This document shows positions 1 to 7,799 of a stretch of DNA of 28,428 bases, piece after piece. The notes under the pieces are model-generated. The model was not told where the DNA came from, made no database searches, and saw only the letters and a program-made list of their open reading frames with translations. This DNA is from Cloacimonetes bacterium UBA6081. Its GTDB lineage: Bacteria; Cloacimonadota; Cloacimonadia; Cloacimonadales; Cloacimonadaceae. The position numbers and the translations under genes are program-made. The stretch's first letter is position 1. Each line of letters starts with the position of its first letter. Location: contig DIXL01000062.1 of the NCBI GenBank assembly GCA_002428685.1, forward strand, positions 1 through 28,428, read 5' to 3'.

Positions 1-105
1 GTCTCTTAAATGAGTAACCTGTTTTCTGGAGAGCCGTATGCGGGAAAACCGCACGTACGGTTCGGAGGGAGGGGAGCCAGTAATGGATAACTCCCCTACC
101 CCTAT
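1..105 (+). mobile_element. 3' end of a group II intron (domains V and VI)
   Basis: Positions 31-63 fold as a group II intron domain V. The outer stem pairs 31-38 with 56-63, starting GAGCCGTA and ending TACGGTTC. A two-nucleotide bulge (54-55) follows, then an inner stem 39-43/49-53 closed by a GAAAA loop. Positions 71-76 pair with 91-96 (GGGGAG/CTCCCC), as expected for domain VI, with unpaired purines near the 3' strand for the branch-point A. The intron probably ends at the CCCTAT near 105, fitting the usual AY 3' end. The reverse transcriptase/maturase frame, normally in domain IV, would lie to the left of the window. Domain V is the most conserved part of these ribozymes, so the identification is firm. 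The exact 3' splice site is an estimate. Confidence 0.82.
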
Positions 106-106
106 T

Positions 107-220
107 ATGCTTGACATGACAATAGTCGGTGCTATGCAATCAATGGGTGAATTATTTTCTGGACAGGATTGGGGCTTTTGGGTTACAGATTTTCGCTTAA
201 ATCCAATTGCCATAAGCTAA
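107..220 (+). other. Short open frame directly after the intron (possible interrupted exon)
   Basis: Immediately 3' of the predicted splice site an open frame of 37 codons runs to a TAA at 218-220. It is rich in Met and aromatic residues (for example GQDWGFWVTDF) and I do not recognise it. The frame continues upstream through the intron RNA, which is not coding. It could be the tail of a gene split by the intron, or chance coding in a spacer. There is no convincing ribosome-binding site before the ATG at 107. Confidence 0.2.
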
Positions 221-247
221 GAAAAACCAAGGAATTGACTAAAGTTT

Positions 248-1663
248 GTGAAACGAAGTAAGCAGCATAAAAAACAAAGCATAATTCACCAAAGCTACCG
301 CATTTCGATAACCGAAGGTGCATTTGCCCAGGTGTATGGAAATTTAGCCCAAATAGGCTCTTCTTTTATTACCAAATTGATGGTTATTTTAGGAGCCAGC
401 CCCATGCACTATAGCCTGTTAAGCGCAATCGGACAGGTTTCTGCCATCTGGCAGCCTTTGGGTGTGGCACTTACTCACAAGCTAAATCAACGCAAGCATG
501 CCTGTGTGTGGACTACGGCTGTGGGGCGGTTTTTAACCTTTTTTCTGGGTTTGTCGCTCCTGTTTCCAAATACTCAGCAGGGCATTTGGTTTGTGCTGGT
601 TCTGCTGTTCTTTAGTGCAGGGTTTCAGGCAATTGGAGCCAATATCTGGATTGCCTGGGTAAGTGATTTGATCCCGCTTTCCATTAGAGGCAGGTTCTTT
701 TCACGGCGCAATCAGATCTTGATTAGTGTAGGACTAATCGTTAGCTATATTCTTAGCTTTCATGTGGATTTATTTGAAGCTAACAAAGGTGGTTTCAAAC
801 AATTCTACATAGATTTGCTGGGAGCAGGATCGTTTTTTACCGTGCAAAACCAGGCTTGGTTTCTGGCTGGAATCTTTGTTTTTGCCACTCTTATAGGTTT
901 ATTCGGACTCACGATTCTGGCAAAACAGCCGGAACGGCCAATGCAGAAAGGCACCAATCAGGGCTTGCGTTCCCGCTATCGAGAACCCTTCAAGGACAAA
1001 AACTTCCGTCTGCTGCTGGTGTTTGGCATGTGGTGGATGCTGGCTATCGGAATTGGCAGCCCTTTTTGGGGACCATATATGATGAAAAAGCTGACCATGA
1101 GCCTGTTTGAAATGCAACTTTACAGCACTCTGCACATGGTATCGTCATTGCTGTCCTTTCAATTTTGGGGCAAGTTTATAGATCGCTTTGGGAATAAGAG
1201 TGCCATGAAAATCTGCGTGGTTTTGGGTGGCCTGAATCCTTTGTTCTGGCTATTTACCAGCGCAGGGAACTATAACATTCTGTGGTTCGAAGGCATCATC
1301 TCCGGTTTTATGTGGGCTGGAACAGGGATTATCACCACAAATTTTGTGCTGTCCATTGCTCAAAAGGGAAAGCAGCAAGTGTATTCAGGTGTTTATGCTG
1401 CGTTGACAGGCTCGGCAATGATGCTTTCAACTTTGGCTTCCGGCATATTTTATCCTGGAACCTTGGATGTGGGTTTTAGGGTGCTGGAGCCGGAACAGGT
1501 GATTTTTGGGATTGGGGGTTTTATGCGGTGGTTAAGCTTTATACCGTTGCTGTTCGTGGTGGAAAAAAGAGGGATCTCTTTGCGAAAGGCTTTTTCTGTT
1601 TCGCTGCTTTATGTGCTTGAAAGGATAAATTGTTATTGGGAGAATATTTTAAAAAGGGGATAG
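248..1663 (+). CDS. Major facilitator superfamily (MFS) permease
   Basis: The 471-aa product is highly hydrophobic, with about 11-12 predicted membrane spans, the usual size for MFS carriers. A cytoplasmic signature lies after the fourth span (around residues 138-155: SDLIPLSIRGRFFSRRN). A second MFS motif-A-like loop (FWGKFIDRFGNK, about 306-317) follows in the C-terminal half, consistent with two six-helix bundles and a central charged loop near residues 222-245. It probably acts as a secondary transporter in the inner membrane; the substrate cannot be read from sequence. The start is a GTG at 248, with an AAGGA about 14 nt upstream, which is a weak, distant ribosome-binding site. The gene converges with the restriction-modification cassette, leaving a 35-nt gap. 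Confidence 0.85.
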   Translation: MKRSKQHKKQSIIHQSYRISITEGAFAQVYGNLAQIGSSFITKLMVILGASPMHYSLLSAIGQVSAIWQPLGVALTHKLNQRKHACVWTTAVGRFLTFFLGLSLLFPNTQQGIWFVLVLLFFSAGFQAIGANIWIAWVSDLIPLSIRGRFFSRRNQILISVGLIVSYILSFHVDLFEANKGGFKQFYIDLLGAGSFFTVQNQAWFLAGIFVFATLIGLFGLTILAKQPERPMQKGTNQGLRSRYREPFKDKNFRLLLVFGMWWMLAIGIGSPFWGPYMMKKLTMSLFEMQLYSTLHMVSSLLSFQFWGKFIDRFGNKSAMKICVVLGGLNPLFWLFTSAGNYNILWFEGIISGFMWAGTGIITTNFVLSIAQKGKQQVYSGVYAALTGSAMMLSTLASGIFYPGTLDVGFRVLEPEQVIFGIGGFMRWLSFIPLLFVVEKRGISLRKAFSVSLLYVLERINCYWENILKRG

Positions 1664-1698
1664 CTCATGGATTATGGGGACAATACGGACAATCTGGC

Positions 1699-2295
1699 TT
1701 AACTTCCTTCGAATAGTGTAAGTTGTTCGTTTTTTTTTCTGCTCCCAATTTCTAACCCATGAAGAGACCGAATATCAACCACTGCTCCATAGGCAAGAAA
1801 AGTTTCTTTAAAAAGTTCGATTTTGCCATTCCAGTAAACCATAGCACATGCCATTGGTGCTCCCTTGCCCCCATTTTTACCATCTACCAAAAACCGAAGT
1901 CTAGTATCATACAGAAAGCAAATAGCACTCGCCTTTCCCCAAATATATTCTTTCCAATGGCCTGTGTTAGTAGCAACAGGAATAAGTGCTAAAACTTCAG
2001 AGTTGTAATACTTGTTTGCATGAGCACATTTATACAACCATTGCTTAATTGAGGTTCCGTTTATTTTATCATAACCATAAGGCGGATTTACATAAATGCT
2101 TGGGTAATCCCAAGATTCTTTTAGTCCGTCATGCTCTGGAAGGATAAAATTTGTTTCTGCATTTACTACTGAGCATACATTGGAGCAAGGATCCAGGCTT
2201 ATTGTCCCCCCTAAAACCTTTTTTACTGCATTCACATATTTTGGAGGAGTGCACCAGTGAATGCTTTGCGTGTTTACTTTTCTTCCTGCTGTCAT
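1699..2295 (-). CDS. Dam-family DNA N6-adenine methyltransferase
   Basis: The 198-aa product matches the compact phage/plasmid Dam methyltransferase layout (DNA_N-6-adenine methyltransferase family). It has an N-terminal W-x-TPP element (residues 14-18), a LDPCSN stretch (34-39), the catalytic YVNPPYGY motif (NPPY at 70-73), and a later hydrophobic core around LALIPVATNT and the CFLYDTRLRFL segment. NPPY is the adenine-binding catalytic motif of amino methyltransferases. An upstream in-frame ATG exists at 2313, but ATG 2295 overlaps the stop of the nuclease gene as ATGA, suggesting translational coupling, so it is preferred. It likely methylates the same site its partner cuts. The target sequence is unknown. 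The region is AT-richer than its neighbours by eye, which suggests acquisition. Confidence 0.85.
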   Translation of the reverse strand: MTAGRKVNTQSIHWCTPPKYVNAVKKVLGGTISLDPCSNVCSVVNAETNFILPEHDGLKESWDYPSIYVNPPYGYDKINGTSIKQWLYKCAHANKYYNSEVLALIPVATNTGHWKEYIWGKASAICFLYDTRLRFLVDGKNGGKGAPMACAMVYWNGKIELFKETFLAYGAVVDIRSLHGLEIGSRKKNEQLTLFEGS

Positions 2296-3443
2296 GAGTG
2301 GATTGCCTGCCAATCTTTTTCTTGCAATGTTTTCAACTCATGCCTAAGAATAGCAAAATCTTTCTTGGGTGTAATAATGTTAAACCAACTCTCAACGACC
2401 TCCAAGTTATTACTAAAATACTTCTTCAAGACAAGATCAGCCTTAATATCCATTTTTACTTTTGTAAAACGGTTTGATCCTTTTTTCCCACTATAGCTGG
2501 AATAAAATGCATCTCGCACCCCAGCAAGACCTGGTAAGGGTTTTAGAATAAAATTTTCTGTAAAAAATGAAATGCCTTCATCAGTAAGAAATATCAGCCA
2601 ATCATACGATTGGGCTAAAACCATTATTTCCTTATTGTGATGTTCAGAGGTAAACCAATTCCCATGATTGCTAACAACCCCGATTGTAAGAACAAAACGC
2701 GAAAGTAGCTCTTTATCATTAGAGTTTATTACTTTTTCCATAAGTGTAAAATATTCTCCAGTAGTGTATGAGCCATCTGCTTTTGGAATAAGCCCATATA
2801 ATCTTCCGTCTATAGCCCTGAATCTCTGCAATGAAGACACAGTTCTGGCTACATATGCGCCTTGCTTTGCTTTTTCAATAGTTTGAGGTCCCTTTTTCAT
2901 ACCTTCTTCCACACCGACTCTTTTACATTCGAAAATTGCATAGGGTTTTTTATGCAATTTGACTACAGAATAACCTATTGCATTTTGTTTAATGCCGCCG
3001 TGATAAGCGGTTAAGTAATGATCACTTGTATCGCCAATAGTACATGAGTTGCGTAGCACATTTTGTTTATCCAATAACACATTTGATTTAAAAGTTTGCA
3101 AAGTATACTCAGCGTTAGATGCGATAAAGCTCCGGGCAATTTTATTTGCAGTTAAAGGTAAGTTTTCAAGAGAACAACTATCAGAATAAAGCAATGTTGA
3201 GGGATGCAGACTGAACTCCACGTTGTGAGTTATCTCCTCGTTTCCAAATTCGGGAAGTGGTTTTTCGATCGCAGTGCTATGCTCCAATCCCCAAGCTTTA
3301 ATCAAATAAAAGGTGATTATTTCTACAATTGTCCCCAATGCCCGTCCCGCTGCTTTCTTTTTATCTTGAGTATAATGAAAGACTTTGTCCGCAAGAACAT
3401 TCTGGAGTTTGTAACTGATGTATATGACATGTAATCTCCTCAC
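2292..3443 (-). CDS. Putative type II restriction endonuclease (PD-(D/E)XK-like), start uncertain
   Basis: This 383-aa frame overlaps the methyltransferase start by 4 nt. It contains a hydrophobic strand leading into FECKRVG (E172, K174), a plausible E-x-K half of a PD-(D/E)XK nuclease core. Candidate acidic residues D138 and D141 precede it, and a helix rich in Gln/Lys follows (about 187-200). Together with an adjacent methyltransferase, this makes a restriction endonuclease the best reading, but I do not recognise the exact family. The open frame begins at GTG 3443, directly after an in-frame TGA (3444-3446), with no ribosome-binding site. A good one (GAGGAG) sits six nucleotides before an ATG at 3430, which lies in another frame. 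The first 10-15 residues are therefore doubtful and a small indel near 3415-3425 is possible. Confidence 0.62.
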   Translation of the reverse strand: MRRLHVIYISYKLQNVLADKVFHYTQDKKKAAGRALGTIVEIITFYLIKAWGLEHSTAIEKPLPEFGNEEITHNVEFSLHPSTLLYSDSCSLENLPLTANKIARSFIASNAEYTLQTFKSNVLLDKQNVLRNSCTIGDTSDHYLTAYHGGIKQNAIGYSVVKLHKKPYAIFECKRVGVEEGMKKGPQTIEKAKQGAYVARTVSSLQRFRAIDGRLYGLIPKADGSYTTGEYFTLMEKVINSNDKELLSRFVLTIGVVSNHGNWFTSEHHNKEIMVLAQSYDWLIFLTDEGISFFTENFILKPLPGLAGVRDAFYSSYSGKKGSNRFTKVKMDIKADLVLKKYFSNNLEVVESWFNIITPKKDFAILRHELKTLQEKDWQAIHS

Positions 3444-3590
3444 TCATTTGCTGGTTTGCGTAATCGTCGTTACATTATTCACATTAGCTATTACCTCAAT
3501 GCAAACCTCGACTAATTTATGGACACTGCCATCTTGGGCGAGAGTTTTGTCAATAAAAAAATGGCTGTCTCCTGTTTTGTGTATATTCAT
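3444..3590 (-). CDS. Possible 48-aa leader ORF ahead of the RM genes
   Basis: An ATG at 3588-3590 (minus strand) opens a 48-codon frame ending at the TGA just before the nuclease frame. The product is not recognised. Its composition looks protein-like (acidic and aliphatic, e.g. KLVEVCIEVIANVNN) with no low-complexity run. It is in the same frame as the nuclease, separated only by that TGA. It could be a small gene of the cassette, for example a controller-type protein although no helix-turn-helix is apparent. It could also be an ancestral N-terminal extension cut off by a stop codon, or chance. No strong ribosome-binding site is seen. Confidence 0.3.
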   Translation of the reverse strand: MNIHKTGDSHFFIDKTLAQDGSVHKLVEVCIEVIANVNNVTTITQTSK

Positions 3591-3628
3591 TTTCAAGAAA
3601 CACTTATAAATAGTAAGCTATATTTTGA

Positions 3629-3658
3629 TTGACAAAAACAGCCTCTGGAAACTTTATC
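3629..3658 (+). promoter_or_regulatory. Candidate sigma-70-type promoter for the rpmF-fab operon
   Basis: A perfect TTGACA lies at 3629-3634, with TTTATC at 3653-3658 (18-nt spacing; CTTTAT at 17 nt is the alternative). It points at rpmF, leaving a leader of about 110 nt. On the minus strand the same bases give TTGTCA (3630-3635) with a poor TATTTA 17 nt on. Divergent overlapping promoters for the RM cassette and the fab operon are therefore possible. Confidence 0.42.
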
Positions 3659-3685
3659 CCTTATCGTAGATAAATTTACGTGCAA

Positions 3686-3751
3686 AGCAACTGCTAATGC
3701 TTATTTAATGAATCTGTTTCAGTTTTGCTAAGGTGTTTGTTCGCAGTTGCT
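3686..3751 (+). repeat. Inverted repeat in the rpmF leader
   Basis: AGCAACTGC at 3686-3694 is perfectly complementary to GCAGTTGCT at 3743-3751, in the untranslated leader just before the rpmF ribosome-binding site (AAGGAG, 3764-3769). As RNA this could form a 9-bp stem closing a 48-nt loop. A regulatory role is only a suggestion. Confidence 0.3.
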
Positions 3752-3776
3752 GCTAATACATATAAGGAGATCCAAA

Positions 3777-3956
3777 ATGGCCGTCCCAAAGAGAAAGACA
3801 TCCAAAACCCGCAGAGATAAACGTAGAACTCATGATGCTTTAACTCCTCCGAGTTTCAGCACTTGCAGCAAATGCGGCGAAGCTTCACGCGCCCATCACA
3901 TTTGCGACAATTGTGGCACCTATAACGGTAAGCAAATATTAGCCGTCAAGGGGTAA
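3777..3956 (+). CDS. rpmF: 50S ribosomal protein L32
   Basis: The 59-aa basic protein begins MAVPKRKTSK, the hallmark start of L32. It carries a zinc-ribbon with four cysteines (C30, C33, C43, C46; CSKCG and CDNCG), so it is the zinc-binding form. It is a structural protein of the large subunit near the exit of the peptidyl-transferase region. The start at ATG 3777 is set by AAGGAG at 3764-3769. An in-frame ATG 30 nt upstream lacks this and would spoil the conserved N-terminus. It heads the fatty-acid operon, an arrangement shared with many bacteria that links ribosome and membrane synthesis. The plsX GTG follows its stop by one nucleotide. Confidence 0.97.
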   Translation: MAVPKRKTSKTRRDKRRTHDALTPPSFSTCSKCGEASRAHHICDNCGTYNGKQILAVKG

Positions 3957-3957
3957 G

Positions 3958-4950
3958 GTGCGCGTAGCCGTCGATGCTTTCGGAAGCGATAATGCACCGT
4001 TTCCGGAAATAGAGGGCGCAGTTCTTGCCATTAAAGAAGACTTTACCGAGCAAGTGATCCTGGTTGGGGACGAAACAGTTCTTACCCGAGAATTGGGTAA
4101 ATACTATTTTGATCCTGCCAGGATTCGTGTTGCTCATGCCAGTGAACGCATCGAGATGGGAGACAGTGCCTCAGCTTCGGTTCGCACCAAAAAGGATTCT
4201 TCATTGGTGCGGGCTGTGGAACTTTACAAATCCGATGAAGCTGATGTGGTGGTAAGCGCAGGAAATACCGGGGCGGTAATGACAGCTTCCTTGCTGGTTT
4301 ATGGCCGCATCAAGAATGTATTGCGTCCTGCAATCGCAGTTGTATTTCCCACCCAGGTGGGCTCAGAAATACTGTTGGATATGGGAGCTAATGTAGATTG
4401 CTCCGCAGAAAATTTGCTGCAATTTGCCCAACTTGGCAGCCTGTATTTTGAATATTTTTTCAAAGAATCTCGTCCCCGCATATCACTACTAAACATTGGC
4501 GAAGAAAGTGCTAAAGGCAACATCATCACAAAACAGGCCTATCAGCTTTTGGTGGGTAGCGGACTAAACTTCATTGGCAACATCGAAGGTAAGGACATTA
4601 TCACGGGAGTTACAGACGTAATTGTTTGTGATGGCTTTGTAGGCAATATCGTCCTGAAAACCATAGAGGGTGTTGGTTTTTCCATTTTTGAGATTTTGAA
4701 AGAACAAATTAATAAAGACTGGATTGCGAAATTTGGTGCATTACTGTCCTATCCGGTTTATACTTATATGAAGAAGAAACTGGATCACACTGAATATGGT
4801 GGTGCTTTGCTGGTTGGATTGAATGGCATTACAGTAGTGTCGCATGGACGCAGCAATGCCAAAGCGATGAAGAATGCCATCCGTTTTGCCGATCGCATTG
4901 CAAATTCAGGCTTTGTGAACCATTCCAAAGAATACTTTGAGAGGTTGTAA
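3958..4950 (+). CDS. plsX: Phosphate acyltransferase PlsX
   Basis: The product converts acyl-ACP and phosphate to acyl-phosphate, the donor for PlsY-type glycerol-3-phosphate acylation at the membrane. At 330 aa it is the usual family length. Conserved family signatures are visible: AVDAFGSDNAP (residues 4-14), SAGNTGAVMTA (100-110), LLNIGEE...KGN (178-188), and CDGFVGNI (224-231) near the C-terminal third. The start is a GTG at 3958, one base after the rpmF stop, using the purine-rich AAGGGGTAAG at the rpmF end. fabH begins 2 nt after its stop, so the three genes are surely co-transcribed. I see nothing unusual apart from A-F-G in place of the more common A-M-G in the first motif. Confidence 0.96.
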   Translation: MRVAVDAFGSDNAPFPEIEGAVLAIKEDFTEQVILVGDETVLTRELGKYYFDPARIRVAHASERIEMGDSASASVRTKKDSSLVRAVELYKSDEADVVVSAGNTGAVMTASLLVYGRIKNVLRPAIAVVFPTQVGSEILLDMGANVDCSAENLLQFAQLGSLYFEYFFKESRPRISLLNIGEESAKGNIITKQAYQLLVGSGLNFIGNIEGKDIITGVTDVIVCDGFVGNIVLKTIEGVGFSIFEILKEQINKDWIAKFGALLSYPVYTYMKKKLDHTEYGGALLVGLNGITVVSHGRSNAKAMKNAIRFADRIANSGFVNHSKEYFERL

Positions 4951-4952
4951 TA

Positions 4953-5945
4953 ATGGTAAGTTATCATGCCAAGTTTTCTGCGTTTGGCAGCTTTGTTCCC
5001 AAGAAGATTTTAACCAATTTCGATCTGGAAAAGATCGTTGATACTACCGACGAATGGATTCGCAGCCGCACCGGCATGTCTGAACGACATATAGCCTCAG
5101 AAACAGAAGCAGCCAGCGATTTTGCCCACCAAGCCGCAATTAATGCCATCGAAAGCTCGGAAGTTAAGTATAAAGATATCGATCAGATAATCGTTGCCAC
5201 CTTTACCGGTGATCATCCCTTTCCTTCCACCGCTTGCATAATCCAAAAGAAACTGGGATTAAAAAACACTCCCGCCTTTGACGTTTCGGCAGGATGCACA
5301 GGTTTTATCTACGCTTTGGATATTGCCCGTCAATATGTGGAAAACGGTATTGCAAAAAACATCCTGGTTATCGGGGTTGAAGTTTTGACCAAAATTATCA
5401 ACTGGAAAGACCGTAATACCTGTGTGCTGTTTGGTGATGGAGCTGGCGCAACAATTGTCAGCCGTGCTGAAGCCAGTGACATCAGCCGCATCATAGACAG
5501 TAAAATAGATGCCGATGGCAGCCAGGGTGAGCTGCTAATTCAACAAGCCGGTGGCTCCAGAATGCCAGCCAGCCACGAAAGTGTGGATGCCAATTTACAC
5601 ACGGTTTACATGGAAGGCAATCGCATTTACAAGAATGCCATTAAAAGCATGTTTGCCTCGTCCGACGAACTTCTGCGCCGCAACAACCTGACAGTATCAG
5701 ACATTGATTGGGTGATTCCACATCAGGCAAATCTGCGTATTATAGAGGGTTTGGCCGATAAGATGCACCTTCCCATGAATAAAGTTATCGTGAACATAGA
5801 AAAGTATGGCAACACCTCTTCTGCCACCATCCCCATTGCCATTGATGAAGCAATCCGCAATAAGAAAATCCGCCGGGGCGACATCATCCTGCTTACCTCA
5901 TTTGGCGCGGGATTAACCTGGGGCAGCATTTTAGCCAGATATTAA
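4953..5945 (+). CDS. fabH: Beta-ketoacyl-ACP synthase III (FabH)
   Basis: FabH starts fatty-acid chains by condensing acetyl-CoA (or a branched primer) with malonyl-ACP. The 330-aa protein has the full Cys-His-Asn triad of KAS III: C115 in VSAGCTGF, H257 in IPHQANLRI, N287 in YGNTSSA. The N-terminal TDEWIRSRTGMSERHI segment (about 32-47) and the C-terminal GAGLTWGS are further family signatures. Primer preference cannot be judged here. The gene follows plsX by 2 nt. An 80-nt gap containing a short AATTGAGAATTGAGAATTGA direct repeat (about 5946-5968) separates it from fabD. Confidence 0.97.
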   Translation: MVSYHAKFSAFGSFVPKKILTNFDLEKIVDTTDEWIRSRTGMSERHIASETEAASDFAHQAAINAIESSEVKYKDIDQIIVATFTGDHPFPSTACIIQKKLGLKNTPAFDVSAGCTGFIYALDIARQYVENGIAKNILVIGVEVLTKIINWKDRNTCVLFGDGAGATIVSRAEASDISRIIDSKIDADGSQGELLIQQAGGSRMPASHESVDANLHTVYMEGNRIYKNAIKSMFASSDELLRRNNLTVSDIDWVIPHQANLRIIEGLADKMHLPMNKVIVNIEKYGNTSSATIPIAIDEAIRNKKIRRGDIILLTSFGAGLTWGSILARY

Positions 5946-6025
5946 TAATTGAGAATTGAGAATTGAAAATGTTTTGGGTGCTTTCGGTGTCTTCGGTGGT
6001 TAATAAACTTTATTAGGAGCTAAAC

Positions 6026-6958
6026 ATGAAAACAGCATTTGTTTTTCCCGGTCAGGGAGCGCAATACATCGGGATGGCTTTGGACTTCATGCAAAGCAAT
6101 CCCCGTAATATGGATGTGATTGATAGCTTTGATGCAGCCCATAAAACAGATTTGAAACATGTGATGACCGAAGGGCCGGAAGAAAACCTGAAACAAACCA
6201 GTTACACGCAGCCTGCCATCCTTTTTCACAGCATGGCTGCCCTGCATCGGTTTCAGGAGCATAGTAAGGTTCAGGCAGATTTTGTTGCAGGCCATTCCTT
6301 AGGTGAATTCAGTGCTTTGGTAGCCTCCGGAATGCTTAGTTTTGCAGATGCAATGCATCTTGTGCACAAACGGGGCGAATTTATGATTAAAGCCAATGCC
6401 GGTGTTCCCTTTGCCATGAGTGCAATTATTGGCTTGGATGCAGATACTGTAATCCAAATATGTCAGGAAGCAGCTTCTGCAGGTTTGGTGCAGGCTGTGA
6501 ATTTTAACACACCCATTCAGATAGTTATTTCCGGAACCGCTGAGGGTGTTGCTGCTGCAGGAGAACTGGCAAAAGCCAAAAGAGCAAAACGTGTGCTGCC
6601 TTTGGTAGTGGGTGGCCCGTTTCATACTCCGTTGATTGCCCAAGCAAGCTTATGGTTGTATGAAGAAATGAAATCTATAGCTTTCCACAATGGTGCTATC
6701 CCCGTAATCTCAAATTTGGATGCCTTACCTTGTGTGGATGGAATGATACAACGTGAAAAACTGGCTAAGCAGATAATTTCACCGGTGCGCTGGGTGCAAT
6801 GTGTCCAATTTATGATTGCAGAAGGCGTAACCCGCTTCATAGAGTTTGGCCCTCAAAAAGTGCTGAGCGGAATGATAAAGAACATCAACAAGGATGTGGA
6901 AGTTTTTTCCATTGACAAATTTGAAGATATCGAGGCTGTTGTATCCATCACAGGTTGA
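6026..6958 (+). CDS. fabD: Malonyl-CoA:ACP transacylase (FabD)
   Basis: FabD transfers malonyl groups from CoA to ACP. The 310-aa protein has FPGQGAQ (7-13), the nucleophile motif GHSLGE (89-94, Ser91), and GGPFHTP with the catalytic His200. These are the expected elements, at the expected length. The ATG at 6026 is preceded by TTAGGAGCTAAAC, a good ribosome-binding site. Its position between fabH and fabG matches the classical order. fabG begins 37 nt after its stop. Confidence 0.96.
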   Translation: MKTAFVFPGQGAQYIGMALDFMQSNPRNMDVIDSFDAAHKTDLKHVMTEGPEENLKQTSYTQPAILFHSMAALHRFQEHSKVQADFVAGHSLGEFSALVASGMLSFADAMHLVHKRGEFMIKANAGVPFAMSAIIGLDADTVIQICQEAASAGLVQAVNFNTPIQIVISGTAEGVAAAGELAKAKRAKRVLPLVVGGPFHTPLIAQASLWLYEEMKSIAFHNGAIPVISNLDALPCVDGMIQREKLAKQIISPVRWVQCVQFMIAEGVTRFIEFGPQKVLSGMIKNINKDVEVFSIDKFEDIEAVVSITG

Positions 6959-6995
6959 TGCAGTTAAATTAATGAATTTGGTTCATGAGGATGTA

Positions 6996-7745
6996 ATGAA
7001 AAGAGATTTTGATAATCAAATAGTGGTAATAACAGGCGCAGCCCGCGGCATCGGATTTGCTATTGCCGAGGCATTTGCAGTCTCCAAGGCCACCGTGATT
7101 ATAATAGATGTTGTTCCTGATGCAGTTGAAAAAGCTGTGGCAAAGCTGCAAAGCGTTGGAGCTAAAGTTTTTGGCTATGTGGGAAACGTTACGGACAGTG
7201 CAGGCATTGAAGCACTGTTTGCACAAATTATGGCTGAGCATGGAGGCATCCACTGCCTGATCAATAATGCCGGAGTAACAAGAGACAACCTGCTGATTCG
7301 GATGAAAGAAGAAGAATGGCAATTGGTGATGGATATCAACCTCAAGGGTAGCTTTATTTGCACTCAGAAAGCTTTTAAACACATGATGAAAGCCCGCAAA
7401 GGCAGCATTATTAATATTGCCAGTGTAATCGGTCTTATGGGTAATGCCGGCCAGGCCAATTATGCCGCCTCAAAAGGCGGATTGATAGCTTTTACCAAGT
7501 CCTGTGCCAAAGAATTTGCCAGCCGCAATGTGCGCGTAAATGCAGTTGCTCCTGGCTTTATAGAAACAGAAATGACCGCCAACTTAAGTGCTGAAATCCG
7601 CGCTGAATATGCCAAAGTAATCCCCTTACAAAAGATGGGTTCTCCCGTGGATGTTGCCAATCTCTGTATGTTTTTAGCCTCGGATGCCAGCGACTATATC
7701 ACCGGCCAAACCATCGCTGTGGATGGTGGCCTCACAATGCAATGA
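6996..7745 (+). CDS. fabG: 3-oxoacyl-ACP reductase (FabG)
   Basis: FabG is the NADPH-dependent short-chain dehydrogenase that reduces 3-oxoacyl-ACP in each elongation cycle. The Rossmann glycine motif GAARGIG (14-20), NNAG (90-93) and the catalytic Ser143, Tyr156, Lys160 (YAASK) are all present. So is the C-terminal ITGQTIAVDGG stretch typical of FabG. The start at ATG 6996 follows TGAGGA by 5 nt and gives 249 aa, the family norm. Earlier in-frame starts would run into fabD. A paralogue acting on other substrates is possible in general, but the operon context makes FabG secure. Confidence 0.96.
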   Translation: MKRDFDNQIVVITGAARGIGFAIAEAFAVSKATVIIIDVVPDAVEKAVAKLQSVGAKVFGYVGNVTDSAGIEALFAQIMAEHGGIHCLINNAGVTRDNLLIRMKEEEWQLVMDINLKGSFICTQKAFKHMMKARKGSIINIASVIGLMGNAGQANYAASKGGLIAFTKSCAKEFASRNVRVNAVAPGFIETEMTANLSAEIRAEYAKVIPLQKMGSPVDVANLCMFLASDASDYITGQTIAVDGGLTMQ

Positions 7746-7799
7746 AATTATTACCAAAATCCCATAAAATAAACACACTTCAATAACATAGGAGGAATA

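Noticed and set aside
38..106. Protein-coding use of the intron 3' region
   Set aside because: These bases are explained by domain V/VI pairing; the open frame is incidental.
3418..3609. 63-codon plus-strand frame in the RM-rpmF spacer
   Set aside because: No ribosome-binding site or motif; the opposite strand carries the more plausible small ORF.
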